From contig CAWICN010000001.1 of NCBI GenBank assembly GCA_963834725.1, forward strand, positions 5,146,001 to 5,210,000: a stretch of 64,000 bases of DNA. The letters are read 5' to 3'. This stretch comes from PALSA-693 sp963834725 (lineage in GTDB: Bacteria > Actinomycetota > Acidimicrobiia > Acidimicrobiales > Palsa-688). Positions 52,625 through 61,141 of this stretch are shown piece after piece; positions within the stretch are counted from its first letter, which is position 1; each line of letters starts with the position of its first letter. The position numbers and the translations under genes are program-made. Below the pieces are notes generated by a model. That model was not told the origin of the DNA. It did no database searches and was given only the letters and a program-made list of their open reading frames with translations.

Positions 52625-53356
52625 CTATTGCAGGTCGCTAGCACCGAAGGCTCCGTGGCAGGGCGCCACGGCATCTCTGGCGATTCCGGCGATATTGACC
52701 TCTACCGTACCGGTGGGGCTGCTCCAAAAGAGATAGCCGGCGGCCGCGGCCACACCCGGACTGAAGCAGTCCTGGCGGACCCAGGTGATGCTCAACGCGG
52801 CGTCGGTCGAGGGACCTATCGTCAATCTGGATCCTGCCGCGGGTGTGCTCAGCGCCTCGGCCTCGGTCCCCCCGTGGGCGTTGGTCAGGCGGACCTCCAC
52901 CGCCGCGGGGACCAGGCACGCCTGGGCCCCGGTCTCATGAAGGGTTACCACGACTCGTGCCCCGTTGCCGGCAAAAGGGGCGGCCGGTCCTGAGGCGGCA
53001 TCGAGGTTCCGGCCGACGCACCACTGGGCCGCCTCGCTGGCAGTGGTGGGGACAGCTGATGCGGGGGGCGAGGCGAATGTGCCGCCTGGCAGTGTTGTCG
53101 CCGGCGTGGTCAAACTGGGGCGAGATGTCGTCGGAGGGACGCTGGTGATGGGGGTCGTGGGGGGAATCGGCGTCGTGGGTGGGGCGCTTGCGGCGGTACT
53201 GTTCGGCGCCAGGCTGGTCGGCCCGCTCGTGGTTGCCGATCCGATAGGGTGCGCCGCATGCCGGGCGGAATGGCCACAGCCGGACCCAAGGGCAAGGAGA
53301 ACTACGGCTGCTGCGCCCCACCTCCACCCCGCCCGACTAAGTGCTTCAGTTCTCAA
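52625..53356 (-). CDS. lipoprotein, DUF4232-like
   Basis: A 243-aa exported lipoprotein. The N-terminus RTEALSRAGWRWGAAAVVLLALGSGCGHS carries a lipobox (LGSGC). It continues with a Ser/Thr/Pro linker and a C-terminal beta domain (RVVVTLHETGAQACLVPAAVEVRLT...LSITWVRQDCFSP), DUF4232-like, with paired Cys. No ATG is available; the best start is a TTG at 53356, which lies inside a copy of the dispersed palindromic element, so the element supplies the start codon. Confidence 0.65.
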   Translation of the reverse strand: MRTEALSRAGWRWGAAAVVLLALGSGCGHSARHAAHPIGSATTSGPTSLAPNSTAASAPPTTPIPPTTPITSVPPTTSRPSLTTPATTLPGGTFASPPASAVPTTASEAAQWCVGRNLDAASGPAAPFAGNGARVVVTLHETGAQACLVPAAVEVRLTNAHGGTEAEALSTPAAGSRLTIGPSTDAALSITWVRQDCFSPGVAAAAGYLFWSSPTGTVEVNIAGIARDAVAPCHGAFGASDLQ

Positions 53357-53373
53357 CTACGTTGATGATCTTG
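53339..53373 (+). repeat. dispersed palindromic element, copy 3
   Basis: AAGTGCTTCAG followed by TTCTCAACTACGTTGATGATC; the right arm is altered. It overlaps the first codons of the lipoprotein gene on the minus strand. It faces copy 4 in inverted orientation about 50 bp away. Confidence 0.8.
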
Positions 53374-53423
53374 ATCTTGAAGACAGGCGGACGAACAGGG
53401 CATAGCGGCCTGTCGGCGGAGCT

Positions 53424-53459
53424 TTGAGATCATCAACGTAGTTGAGATTCGAAGTACTA
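53424..53459 (-). repeat. dispersed palindromic element, copy 4
   Basis: GAGATCATCAACGTAGTTGA followed by GATTCGAAGTACTA. The TAG stop codon of the upstream reverse-strand gene (53457-53459) is the last triplet of the element. Together with copy 3 it makes an inverted pair spanning 53339-53459. Confidence 0.82.
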
Positions 53460-55655
53460 CGGCGCACAATCTACTGCCGAGTCCTGGAACTGGAGGGTAT
53501 TGAAGGAGGCGCCCCATCCCGTCATCTGGTTGATATACGATCCAGCCGGGCAGGCGGCATAGAACGCGATATAGCCATGCACGCCGGCACCCGAGATCTG
53601 CGGGGTATTACCGAGGATAGGGCTCACGGCTACAAAAATCGGGACAGACAGCGACAATAAGCCGTAGGTGGAGATGAGAAACTGGTCGGCATATAAGCCC
53701 GGGTGCATCGCACCGGATATCGATAACAATCCCGCTGACCATCCCGAGGCGAACTGGGCCCAGGTGACGTTGGAAGCTGGGGCCCCTCCGAACCCTTCGG
53801 GATCGAGAATCTCGAAGGTCGGTTGCCGGCCGGAGCCGATGAGCTCCCTGGCGGCGTTCTGACCTGCCGTAAAGCCGTCCGTGTACCACGAGGCACCGTT
53901 GAGCGGGGCGCCGATGGTCCAGAACGACAGCCAGAAGTCGTTGGAATCATGGTCATTGAGAGCAGCGGCCATATTGGCGTCGGCACCGGTCGCGCACGAG
54001 TAGGCGCTCGAGGGCGCTGTGCAGAAGCCTGACACCGACCCGATGCCCGGCCAGAGCTCGTTGAGGGCGGTCGTCGCGTCCTGGAAGTCCTCGAAGCCGT
54101 AGGGGCCCGTCCCGGTTAGCGGGGGCGGGGACTCGGACAAGGCCGCGTCGAGGAAGTCGTATGGGTTGGGGCTGGTGAGATAGACCTGGAGTTGCAGGCT
54201 GGTGTGGTTGCCGGTGGGGTTGAAGGCCACGTTGATCTGGGTCCAGCGGGTACCGACGGTGAAGTAGGTGGCGGCGCCGGCGTTGGTGATGCCCAGGCCC
54301 CACAGGGCCAGGGTGCCCCTCACGGTGCCGGTGGCCGCCCTGACCCAGAAGGACCCCTGGTAGGACTGGCCGGCGATGACGTTGGCCGGTACGTCCTGGG
54401 CGATGTTGGGCACGGCCGCGCTGCCCCGCTTGACTTGCAGGTAGGTGGTGCCGACCGGCAGGCCTGAGGCCGAGAAGGCGGCCGTGACGCTCCCGGGCGA
54501 CGCCGACCAGCGGGAGAACCCCTCGGTGAAATCGGAGTTGGACAACATCTGGGGGGTGATCTGGGCGTCGAGGAAGTCGTATGGGTTGGGGCTGGTGAGA
54601 TAGACCTGGAGTTGCAGGCTGGTGTGGTTGCCGGTGGGGTTGAAGGCCACGTTGATCTGGGTCCAGCGGGTACCGACGGTGAAGTAGGTGGCGGCGCCGG
54701 CGTTGGTGATGCCCAGGCCCCACAGGGCCAGGGTGCCCCTCACGGTGCCGGTGGCCGCCCTGACCCAGAAGGACCCCTGGTAGGACTGGCCGGCGATGAC
54801 GTTGGCCGGTACGTCCTGGGCGATGTTGGGCACGGCCGCGCTGCCCCGCTTGACTTGCAGGTAGGTGGTGCCGACCGGCAGGCCTGAGGCCGAGAAGGCG
54901 GCCGTGACGCTCCCGGGCGACGCCGACCAGCGGGAGAACCCCTCGGTGAAATCGGAGTTGGACAACATCTGGGGGGTGATCTGGGCGTCGAGGAAGTCGT
55001 ATGGGTTGGGGCTGGTGAGATAGACCTGGAGTTGCAGGCTGGTGTGGTTGCCGGTGGGGTTGAAGGCCACGTTGATCTGGGTCCAGCGGGTACCGACGGT
55101 GAAGTAGGTGGCGGCGCCGGCGTTGGTGATGCCCAGGCCCCACAGGGCCAGGGTGCCCCTCACGGTGCCGGTGGCCGCCCTGACCCAGATGGACCCCTGG
55201 TAGGACTGGCCGGCGATGACGTTGGCCGGTACGTCCTGGGCGATGTTGGGCACGGCCGCGCTGCCCCGCTTGACTTGCAGGTAGGTCGTGCCGACCGGCA
55301 GGCCTGAGGCCGAGAAGGTGGCCAGTGTGGTCCCGGGCGACGCCGACCAGTTCGAGACGCCCCCTGTGAAGTCCGCGTTGGCAAGGAGGTTGGCACCGGC
55401 GGCAGGAGGGGGTGACGCGGCGCTCGCCGGGGAGGGTGTGGCCAGGAGATTGATGGTGGTGGTCAGGCAACTGAAGACGAGCGCAAACAGCGCGGCCCAG
55501 ACCGTCCGTCCGGACCAGCCCGCTAACCGTAGGCCTCGGGGGAATCCAGGCGGAGCGCGCCGGGCCGCGCCACACTGATCGAGGGCCCTGCTGTCCACCC
55601 CGGCCCGCTCGTCGAGGCGCTGATCACGTCCCACCCGCACCAACGCGCGCACCAT
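53457..55655 (-). CDS. secreted protein with three near-identical 140-aa carbohydrate-binding-like modules
   Basis: A 732-aa protein. A long basic leader precedes a signal/anchor helix (GRTVWAALFALVFSCLTTTINLLA...SPASA). Three 140-aa modules follow, each NADFTGG/NSDFTEGFSRWSASPG...GTTYLQVKRGSAAVPNIAQDV, then QSYQGSFWVRAATGTVRGTLALWG and SLQLQVYLTSPNPYDFLDA. These are jelly-roll CBM-like sandwiches. The C-terminal 220 residues (YGFEDFQDATTALNELWPG...PTFEILDPEGFGG...HPGLYADQFLIS...HGYIAFYAA) look like a TIM-barrel glycoside-hydrolase-like domain. No catalytic residues are assigned. Surface polysaccharide binding is inferred. Confidence 0.75.
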   Translation of the reverse strand: MVRALVRVGRDQRLDERAGVDSRALDQCGAARRAPPGFPRGLRLAGWSGRTVWAALFALVFSCLTTTINLLATPSPASAASPPPAAGANLLANADFTGGVSNWSASPGTTLATFSASGLPVGTTYLQVKRGSAAVPNIAQDVPANVIAGQSYQGSIWVRAATGTVRGTLALWGLGITNAGAATYFTVGTRWTQINVAFNPTGNHTSLQLQVYLTSPNPYDFLDAQITPQMLSNSDFTEGFSRWSASPGSVTAAFSASGLPVGTTYLQVKRGSAAVPNIAQDVPANVIAGQSYQGSFWVRAATGTVRGTLALWGLGITNAGAATYFTVGTRWTQINVAFNPTGNHTSLQLQVYLTSPNPYDFLDAQITPQMLSNSDFTEGFSRWSASPGSVTAAFSASGLPVGTTYLQVKRGSAAVPNIAQDVPANVIAGQSYQGSFWVRAATGTVRGTLALWGLGITNAGAATYFTVGTRWTQINVAFNPTGNHTSLQLQVYLTSPNPYDFLDAALSESPPPLTGTGPYGFEDFQDATTALNELWPGIGSVSGFCTAPSSAYSCATGADANMAAALNDHDSNDFWLSFWTIGAPLNGASWYTDGFTAGQNAARELIGSGRQPTFEILDPEGFGGAPASNVTWAQFASGWSAGLLSISGAMHPGLYADQFLISTYGLLSLSVPIFVAVSPILGNTPQISGAGVHGYIAFYAACPAGSYINQMTGWGASFNTLQFQDSAVDCAP
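54145..55390 (-). repeat. 420-bp tandem repeat, three copies
   Basis: Units start at 54145, 54565 and 54985, exactly 420 bp apart. The first two look identical base for base where compared; the third (gene N-terminal) differs at a few positions, e.g. AT for AA near 55189 and in its last 60 bp. This indicates very recent duplication of the protein module. Confidence 0.93.
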
Positions 55656-55814
55656 AGCACCACAGCGGCGAGTCTCGCCCGCTCGTGCTTGCGATCTGCG
55701 ACGCGGAGCGCCCGCCCTCCCGGACCTCCTCGGCCCGAACCGCCGGGTCTTCGGCGCGCCTGAGGGTGAACCCCAGCTGGACGGAGCATCTCTGGCTACC
55801 TTGCGTGTTCGACC

Positions 55815-57050
55815 ATGGCTGAACCGGGCACAGAGATCTGCGTCGTCGGCGGGGGAGTCTCAGGGCTCACCACGGCGGTCGTACTGCGCCTGCTCGGCTA
55901 TCGGGTCGACCTCGCAGCCAAAGCCCTGATCGGCGCACCACGAACGCGGCCCCGGCGATCGGACCCCACCTTCGCGTCGTTGTACCCCGCGGCTTCGGTC
56001 ATCCCCCGTTCCGTGGTCATCGCTGACGCGGCGTGGCACATCGAAACGTCATTGCGCTTCTATGCAGCCCTCCAGTTCGCCGCTGTCGCCGGAGTCCGGC
56101 GACAGCGGCATCTCGAATTGTTCGAGTTGTTCGAGGCGCCCGCCGAAGTCCCCGAGTATGCCGCACACCTCCCCGCCTTCGCTCCGGTGCCGTCCGGGGC
56201 TTCGCCACCGTCCGAGGTGCCGCGCCGACCGGGCGCCAGTGGCATATCGGGCTGGACCTTCGAGTGTTTTTTCGCCGAGATGCCCCAATACGGACGGTGG
56301 CTGCGACGAACCTTCCATGCGCTCGGCGGATCGGTGGTGCGGTGCGGCCATCTGGACCATCGGGATCTGGATGCCATCCAGGCACCGGTTGTTGTCAACT
56401 GCACGGGATATGGCAGTGCGGACCTGTTTGATGACGAGCCCAACCTGACCCTCGAGAAGGGTGTGCTGGTTTGGGTGCAGGTGGATCGTCGCGATCCCGC
56501 CGCCGTCCGGCCCGCTCCCTTTAGCTATAACTACACGCCCGATCGCTCGATCTACGCTGCGCCGTCGGGCGGAGCGGCTGACGTGTACTGGTATCCCCGC
56601 GTCGATAGCTGGGTCCTCGGTGGTACCCGCCTATCCGGACGACTCGATCCGACGGGTCGCTGGTCTGGCGAGGAGGCTGACGGTCCGACGGTCGAGATCG
56701 ACGGCGTGGAAGTCCCCGTACCGATCCTGGAGCTGAATCGGGAGCTGATCGGATCGGCCACCGGCATCGACATCGCGCCATGGCCGCGGACCGCGACCGT
56801 CGGTTACCGGTGCGCCCGAACTGCGGACAGCGGAGGGGTTCGGCTGGAGGCCGACACCATGGGCGACAAGCTGATCGTTCACAACTACGGTCACGGCGGG
56901 GCCGGGGTCGCGCTGGCGTGGAGTTGCGCCGTGCGGGTCGCCCAGATCATCGCAGCGGAGCGAGGACCGGGCACCTCCCCGCGAGATGACGATGGCACCG
57001 CTGCGGGCTGGCTGGCGGCCCTGGCCCGATCGGCGGCCGCGACTTCATAG
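55815..57050 (+). CDS. FAD-dependent D-amino acid oxidase-like protein
   Basis: A 411-aa flavoprotein: dinucleotide motif EICVVGGGVSGLTTAVVLRLLGYRVDL, DPTFASLYPAASVIP, VVNCTGYGSADLF, and the C-terminal FAD/active-site segment KLIVHNYGHGGAGVALAWSCAVRVA. These match the DAO/D-aspartate oxidase group. Substrate unproven. A short low-complexity tail follows. Confidence 0.85.
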   Translation: MAEPGTEICVVGGGVSGLTTAVVLRLLGYRVDLAAKALIGAPRTRPRRSDPTFASLYPAASVIPRSVVIADAAWHIETSLRFYAALQFAAVAGVRRQRHLELFELFEAPAEVPEYAAHLPAFAPVPSGASPPSEVPRRPGASGISGWTFECFFAEMPQYGRWLRRTFHALGGSVVRCGHLDHRDLDAIQAPVVVNCTGYGSADLFDDEPNLTLEKGVLVWVQVDRRDPAAVRPAPFSYNYTPDRSIYAAPSGGAADVYWYPRVDSWVLGGTRLSGRLDPTGRWSGEEADGPTVEIDGVEVPVPILELNRELIGSATGIDIAPWPRTATVGYRCARTADSGGVRLEADTMGDKLIVHNYGHGGAGVALAWSCAVRVAQIIAAERGPGTSPRDDDGTAAGWLAALARSAAATS

Positions 57051-57092
57051 CGGACCACCTGGCACCATCGAGGGCCGAAGTAGGCTGCGGCG

Positions 57093-58280
57093 GTGACCGA
57101 CCCGGAGGCTCCCCTTCTCGTGTACGCCGACGGCGTTGACAGCGCCCGGTCGGCGCCCGAGGTCGTTGCCGCCGCAGCCGGCGCCGCCGGTGTCGAGGTG
57201 CTGATGGGGTGGACCCCGGAGCCTCGCGGCTGGCTGTCCTCGCCGACCCTACGCGGTCGAACCGTGATGGCCGGCTATGCCGTCGCCGAGGCTGTCGCCT
57301 CCGGCCGCCTTGCCTACGTGCCCGTCCGCCTGTCCGTCGTTCCTCGACTCCTCGCCGACCTGCGACCGCATGTTGCTGTCGTGACTGGCCTCCGGCGCGG
57401 CCCTGACCTGGTCTACGCCGGGTCGGTTGGCATCGGCCCGGCGGCAGCCGGCGTGGCCCGCGCCGTCGTGGTGGAAGTAGATCCCGACGGCGTCGATCTC
57501 GGCGCCCCGCCGATCGAGGGACCCATCGTCGCCACCGTCGAGCGGCCACCTGCCGACGGGGCCCTGACGGCTCGAGGCCCCGACGACGTCGACCTCGCGG
57601 TCGGCCGCAACGTGGTCTCGGTGCTCCCCGAGGAGCCGACCCTTCAGTTCGGGCCGGGCGGGATTGGCGAGGGGGTGGTGGCCGCCCTGGATCGACCCGT
57701 CAGGATCTGGTCCGGCCTGGTCACCGAAGCGGTGGCCGACCTCGAACGCAGAGGCCTGCTTCGGGGGAGCATCACGACCGGGTACGTCTGGGGCGGGGAG
57801 GCCATCGGCGCCGTCGCCCGGGCTGGCAAGCTCAACCTGCTCCCGGTCGATCAAACGCATGACATCAGTCGGGTCGCGGGCATTGACCGGTTCGTCGGAT
57901 GCAATACCGCCCTCCAGGTCGGACTCGACGGGTCGGTCAACGTCGAACGTGTCGGGGACCGCGCGGTGGCGGGCATAGGCGGTCACGCCGACTTCTGCGC
58001 CGCGGCCACCCGTTCGCTCGATGGTGTCTCGATTATCGCCCTCCGCGCCACCACCCGGGACGGGCGGTCCACCATCGTTCCCGTCGTGGACGTCGTGTCC
58101 ACGCCGCGCTGCGATGTGGAGGTGGTCGTCACCGAGCACGGCATCGCGGACCTCCGCGGCGTGGACGACCATGAACGAGCGCGGCGCATCGCCAACGTGG
58201 CCGCACCCGAACATCGGGCCTGGCTTGACCAGGCTCGACACGGTCGGCCCGGCCTGCCGCGCGGTCAAGACGCGACCTGA
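57093..58280 (+). CDS. acetyl-CoA hydrolase/transferase family protein
   Basis: A 395-aa CoA-transferase-fold protein like 4-hydroxybutyrate CoA-transferase: GVEVLMGWTPEPRGWL, AGYAVAEAVASGRLAYVPVRLS, QFGPGGIGEGVVAALDRPVRIWSGLVTEAVADL, and GIGGHADFCAAATRS. The presumed catalytic Glu is in VVVTEHGIADLRGVDD. It is shorter than most (about 430 aa). GTG start, 42 bp after the oxidase stop, so probably one transcript. Confidence 0.8.
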   Translation: MTDPEAPLLVYADGVDSARSAPEVVAAAAGAAGVEVLMGWTPEPRGWLSSPTLRGRTVMAGYAVAEAVASGRLAYVPVRLSVVPRLLADLRPHVAVVTGLRRGPDLVYAGSVGIGPAAAGVARAVVVEVDPDGVDLGAPPIEGPIVATVERPPADGALTARGPDDVDLAVGRNVVSVLPEEPTLQFGPGGIGEGVVAALDRPVRIWSGLVTEAVADLERRGLLRGSITTGYVWGGEAIGAVARAGKLNLLPVDQTHDISRVAGIDRFVGCNTALQVGLDGSVNVERVGDRAVAGIGGHADFCAAATRSLDGVSIIALRATTRDGRSTIVPVVDVVSTPRCDVEVVVTEHGIADLRGVDDHERARRIANVAAPEHRAWLDQARHGRPGLPRGQDAT

Positions 58281-58289
58281 CGGTCTGGC

Positions 58290-58440
58290 GCCCCGGCCCC
58301 GGCGAGGGCGGGATGCGCCTCCCGCCGCGCCCAGGGCGACGGCCGCCGCGCCCCGGCCCTGGCGAGGGCGGGATGCGCCTCCCGCCGCGCCCAGGGCGAC
58401 GGCCGCGGCGGCCCCGGCGAGGGCGGGACGCGCCGGCGCC
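58290..58440. repeat. 60-bp GC-rich tandem repeat, about 2.5 copies
   Basis: CCCCGGCCCYGGCGAGGGCG starts at 58291 and again at 58351, exactly 60 bp apart, each followed by GGATGCGCCTCCCGCCGCGC and CCAGGGCGACGGCCGC. A third, shortened and altered copy starts near 58411. It lies between the CoA-transferase stop and the esterase start. Confidence 0.88.
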
Positions 58441-58476
58441 GTCTTGTTTGTTGTCCGGCTTGTTTATTGTTCGGGC

Positions 58477-59718
58477 ATGCGAAGTGGCAGCCGGTTCCTT
58501 GCCGTCAGTGCGGTCGGAGCACTGAACACCCTGAACGCGTACCGGCCCCTGACCGACCGAGGCGGAGCGAACCTCGCGGTAGGGGCCGCCAGCGCCATCA
58601 CCACGGAGTTCCCGCTGCAAACCATTGCATGGCAGCAGGTTGCGACCCTCCGACTGGTGCGCCGGGGCGCCGTTGGCAGCCGGGCCGGGCGCCTGGCGCT
58701 GGCCACGTCGGTGGCGTCCTGGATCGCGCTCCTCAACCTGCATCGCGCCGCGTCGCGATCGAGCGATGTCCTGGAGGCTGCTCTCGTCGACGAGCTCGGC
58801 CGCGATTATCGGTCGCGGATAATCGCTCCCCGAGCCGCGCCAGTCGTGGCACCACTGACGCGTGCTCAGATCGCGTTGCCGCGCCGCGGTTCGCGACGGC
58901 AATACCTGCGCGGGGCTGATCACCCGTACGGTGAGTTCGGGAGGGCCAATCATCTCGACGTCTGGAGTCGGGCCGATCTCGGGCGCGACGCAGCCGCACC
59001 GGTGCTGCTGCAGATACCCGGGGGTGCCTGGGTGACGGGGCGCAAGACGGGACAGGCCTACCCCTTGTTGTCGCATCTCTCGGCGCGCGGGTGGGTGTGC
59101 GTCGCCGTCAACTACCGCCTCAGTCCCAGAGCAGACTGGCCGGCCCACATTGTCGACGTGAAGCGGGCCATCGTCTGGATCAAAGAACACATCGATGACT
59201 ACGGCGGGGATCCGAGCTTCATCGCCGTTACCGGCGGATCGGCAGGGGGACACCTGAGCGCGCTCGCCGCCCTCACCCCGCGCCTGACCGCCTTTCAGCC
59301 GGGCTTCGAGGAGGCGGACACCGCGGTCCAGGCGGCAGTGCCGCTCTACGGCGTCTACGACTTTGTCGATGCCAACGGCGTCGGTAATCCCGATATGCGC
59401 CGGCACATAGAGCGCACCGTACTGAAAAGCCGGCTCGCCGACGACCTCCTCCGGTGGCAGGAGGCGTCACCCGAGTACCAGATCGGCCCACAGGCGCCGC
59501 CGTTTTTTGTCATCCAGGGCAGCAATGACGTCCTCACCCCCGCCGCCCAGGCTCGGCACTTCGCCGACCACCTGCGGAAGGAGTCGCTCCATCCAGTCGT
59601 GTACGCCGAACTGCCGTATGCGCAGCACGCCTTCGACATCAACGGATCGGTGCGCACTCTGCACACCGTGCGGGCGATCGAGCGCTTTCTCGACTACATC
59701 TACTGCACCACTCGCTGA
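58477..59718 (+). CDS. alpha/beta-hydrolase esterase (HSL/LipN-like)
   Basis: A 413-aa esterase. An N-terminal segment of about 110 residues with hydrophobic stretches (LALATSVASWIALLNL) may associate with membrane. The hydrolase core is QIPGGAWVTGRKTGQ (oxyanion GGAW in place of HGGG), VNYRLSPRADWPAHIVDVKRAI, nucleophile TGGSAGGHLSAL, Asp in QGSNDVLTP and His in YAQHAFD. It likely acts on lipid or carboxyl esters. ATG at 58477; the frame upstream runs into the 60-bp repeat. Confidence 0.85.
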   Translation: MRSGSRFLAVSAVGALNTLNAYRPLTDRGGANLAVGAASAITTEFPLQTIAWQQVATLRLVRRGAVGSRAGRLALATSVASWIALLNLHRAASRSSDVLEAALVDELGRDYRSRIIAPRAAPVVAPLTRAQIALPRRGSRRQYLRGADHPYGEFGRANHLDVWSRADLGRDAAAPVLLQIPGGAWVTGRKTGQAYPLLSHLSARGWVCVAVNYRLSPRADWPAHIVDVKRAIVWIKEHIDDYGGDPSFIAVTGGSAGGHLSALAALTPRLTAFQPGFEEADTAVQAAVPLYGVYDFVDANGVGNPDMRRHIERTVLKSRLADDLLRWQEASPEYQIGPQAPPFFVIQGSNDVLTPAAQARHFADHLRKESLHPVVYAELPYAQHAFDINGSVRTLHTVRAIERFLDYIYCTTR

Positions 59719-59845
59719 CCTCTGCCGGCCCTTCGGGCCACGTTCGATGGGCGATTCCCGGATCTCATCGCCGGCTGAGGCGATGATCACCCGGTCCTCC
59801 CGCGATCCCATGGCCTGAGGCCCGGGCGCGATGATGCACCGCCCC

Positions 59846-60237
59846 ATGGCCACCACTGAACTTCACCCCGCTCCCACCGGGCGCGGCGGGGACGCCGGCC
59901 ACCGGCGTCGCCCACGGTGGGTCCGGTGGTTGCTCCGGCTGCTCGCCGTCGCGATCGCTGTCACGCTCCTGGCCGCCGCCGGTCCTACGGGGTGACCGAC
60001 GCCGCAATCCACTATTTCGGTGTGCCCCCCAGCCAGCTGTCGTGGGCCCAGGCCAGCCTCCTGGCCGGGCTGGTGCAGGCACCCAGCAAATATGATCCCC
60101 ACGGCCATCTCAGCCGGGCGAGGGCGCGTCGGTCCCACGTCCTGGCCCGGCTCGTGGCGACGCATCGGATCTCGCCCAGCGAGGCCGTGGCGGCATGGAG
60201 CGCACCGCTCGACCCGGCTGTCGCCTTCTACGGATGA
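59846..60237 (+). pseudogene. peptidoglycan glycosyltransferase (GT51) relic with internal deletion
   Basis: The N-terminal frame from 59846 gives a basic cytosolic stretch and one membrane helix (RWLLRLLAVAIAVTLLAAAG), the usual start of a monofunctional transglycosylase or PBP1. It then stops. The +1 frame continues YGVTDAAIHYFGVPPSQLSWAQASLLAGLVQAPSKYDP and RARRSHVLARLVA, the end of a GT51 domain. The catalytic Glu region between them is missing, so the middle was deleted, also shifting frame. Confidence 0.75.
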
Positions 60238-60276
60238 CCGTCCGCGCTGGTCCGCAGGGCCCATTTGGGACCAGCT

Positions 60277-60318
60277 AAGTGCTTCAGATCATCAACGTAG
60301 TTGAGATTCGAAGTACTA
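60277..60318 (-). repeat. dispersed palindromic element, copy 5 (reference copy)
   Basis: A 42-bp imperfect palindrome: AAGTGCTTCAGATCATCAAC, then GTA, then GTTGAGATTCGAAGTACTA. The arms pair as AGTGCTTC/GAAGTACT and ATCATCAAC/GTTGAGAT with small bulges around a 3-nt loop. It lies between the transglycosylase relic and the crotonase, 12 bp before the crotonase ATG. Confidence 0.85.
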
Positions 60319-60329
60319 ACGTCGAGTGA

Positions 60330-61088
60330 ATGCCAGAGGAATCGGTGGTCCGGCTCGAGCGCACTCCCCCCCTCGCCACGGTGACCTTGTGCCGTCCCCA
60401 CGCCCTCAATGCCATCACCCGAGAGATGCTGGTCGAACTGGACGGCGTGCTGCAGTCCCTCTCAGCGGACGACCAGATCCGGGTCGTGATCTTGACCGGA
60501 GAGGGCCGGGCCTTCAGCGCCGGCGTCGATCTCAAGGCGATGGGGGAACAGCCTCGTACGGAAGGTGCCGTTGGCGGGCGCCTCGATGTCCCGGCTCGAT
60601 CGGTCATCCGGCACCTGACGACCATGCCACAGGTCGTCATCGCCCGGGTCAACGGCTTCTGCTACACCGGCGCCCTGGAGCTGGCCCTCGCCTGCGACCT
60701 GATGGTGACCGCCGACGAGGCCAGGCTGGCCGATACCCACGCCAAATGGGGACTGCGTCCCACGTGGGGCATGAGTCAGCGACTGGTCCGCCAGGTCGGC
60801 ATCGGCCGGGCGCGGGAACTGTCCTATACCGCCCAGCCGATCAGCGGGACGGAAGCGGCGGCCTGGGGGCTGGCGACCCGGTCCGTGCCACTGGCGGATC
60901 TCGACCGCGCCGTGGGCGAACTGGCATCTGCGATTGCGGAGAACAGCGCCGGGTCGGTTGCCGCTTACAAGGATCTGTACCGGCGGGCACTCGACACGGG
61001 TCTGACGGAAGGGCTCGCGTACGAGGCCGCCACCAACTACCAGATCACCGACGCCCAGAGCCGGGTCGAGTCATTTCGAAGTCGGTAG
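60330..61088 (+). CDS. enoyl-CoA hydratase (crotonase) family protein
   Basis: A 252-aa crotonase: PLATVTLCRPHALNAITREMLVELD, first oxyanion EGRAFSAGVDLKAMG, second RVNGFCYTGALELALACDLMV, then DTHAKWGLRPTWGMSQRLVRQVG, where the hydratase-type Glu positions are not conserved. The reaction may be an isomerase or another crotonase activity. It precedes fabF by 53 bp on the same strand. Confidence 0.88.
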   Translation: MPEESVVRLERTPPLATVTLCRPHALNAITREMLVELDGVLQSLSADDQIRVVILTGEGRAFSAGVDLKAMGEQPRTEGAVGGRLDVPARSVIRHLTTMPQVVIARVNGFCYTGALELALACDLMVTADEARLADTHAKWGLRPTWGMSQRLVRQVGIGRARELSYTAQPISGTEAAAWGLATRSVPLADLDRAVGELASAIAENSAGSVAAYKDLYRRALDTGLTEGLAYEAATNYQITDAQSRVESFRSR

Positions 61089-61141
61089 CGGCGGCCGGGA
61101 GTCCCGAACGCCGGAGCAGGTAAACCGTAGGATCTTCGGAC

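Noticed and set aside
54192..55307. Three identical 91-codon forward frames
   Set aside because: They are antisense shadows of the 420-bp modules; Gly/Ala composition without start signals.
58021..58476. N-terminal extension of the esterase frame upstream of 58477
   Set aside because: It translates the CoA-transferase gene out of frame and the 60-bp repeats; no homology.
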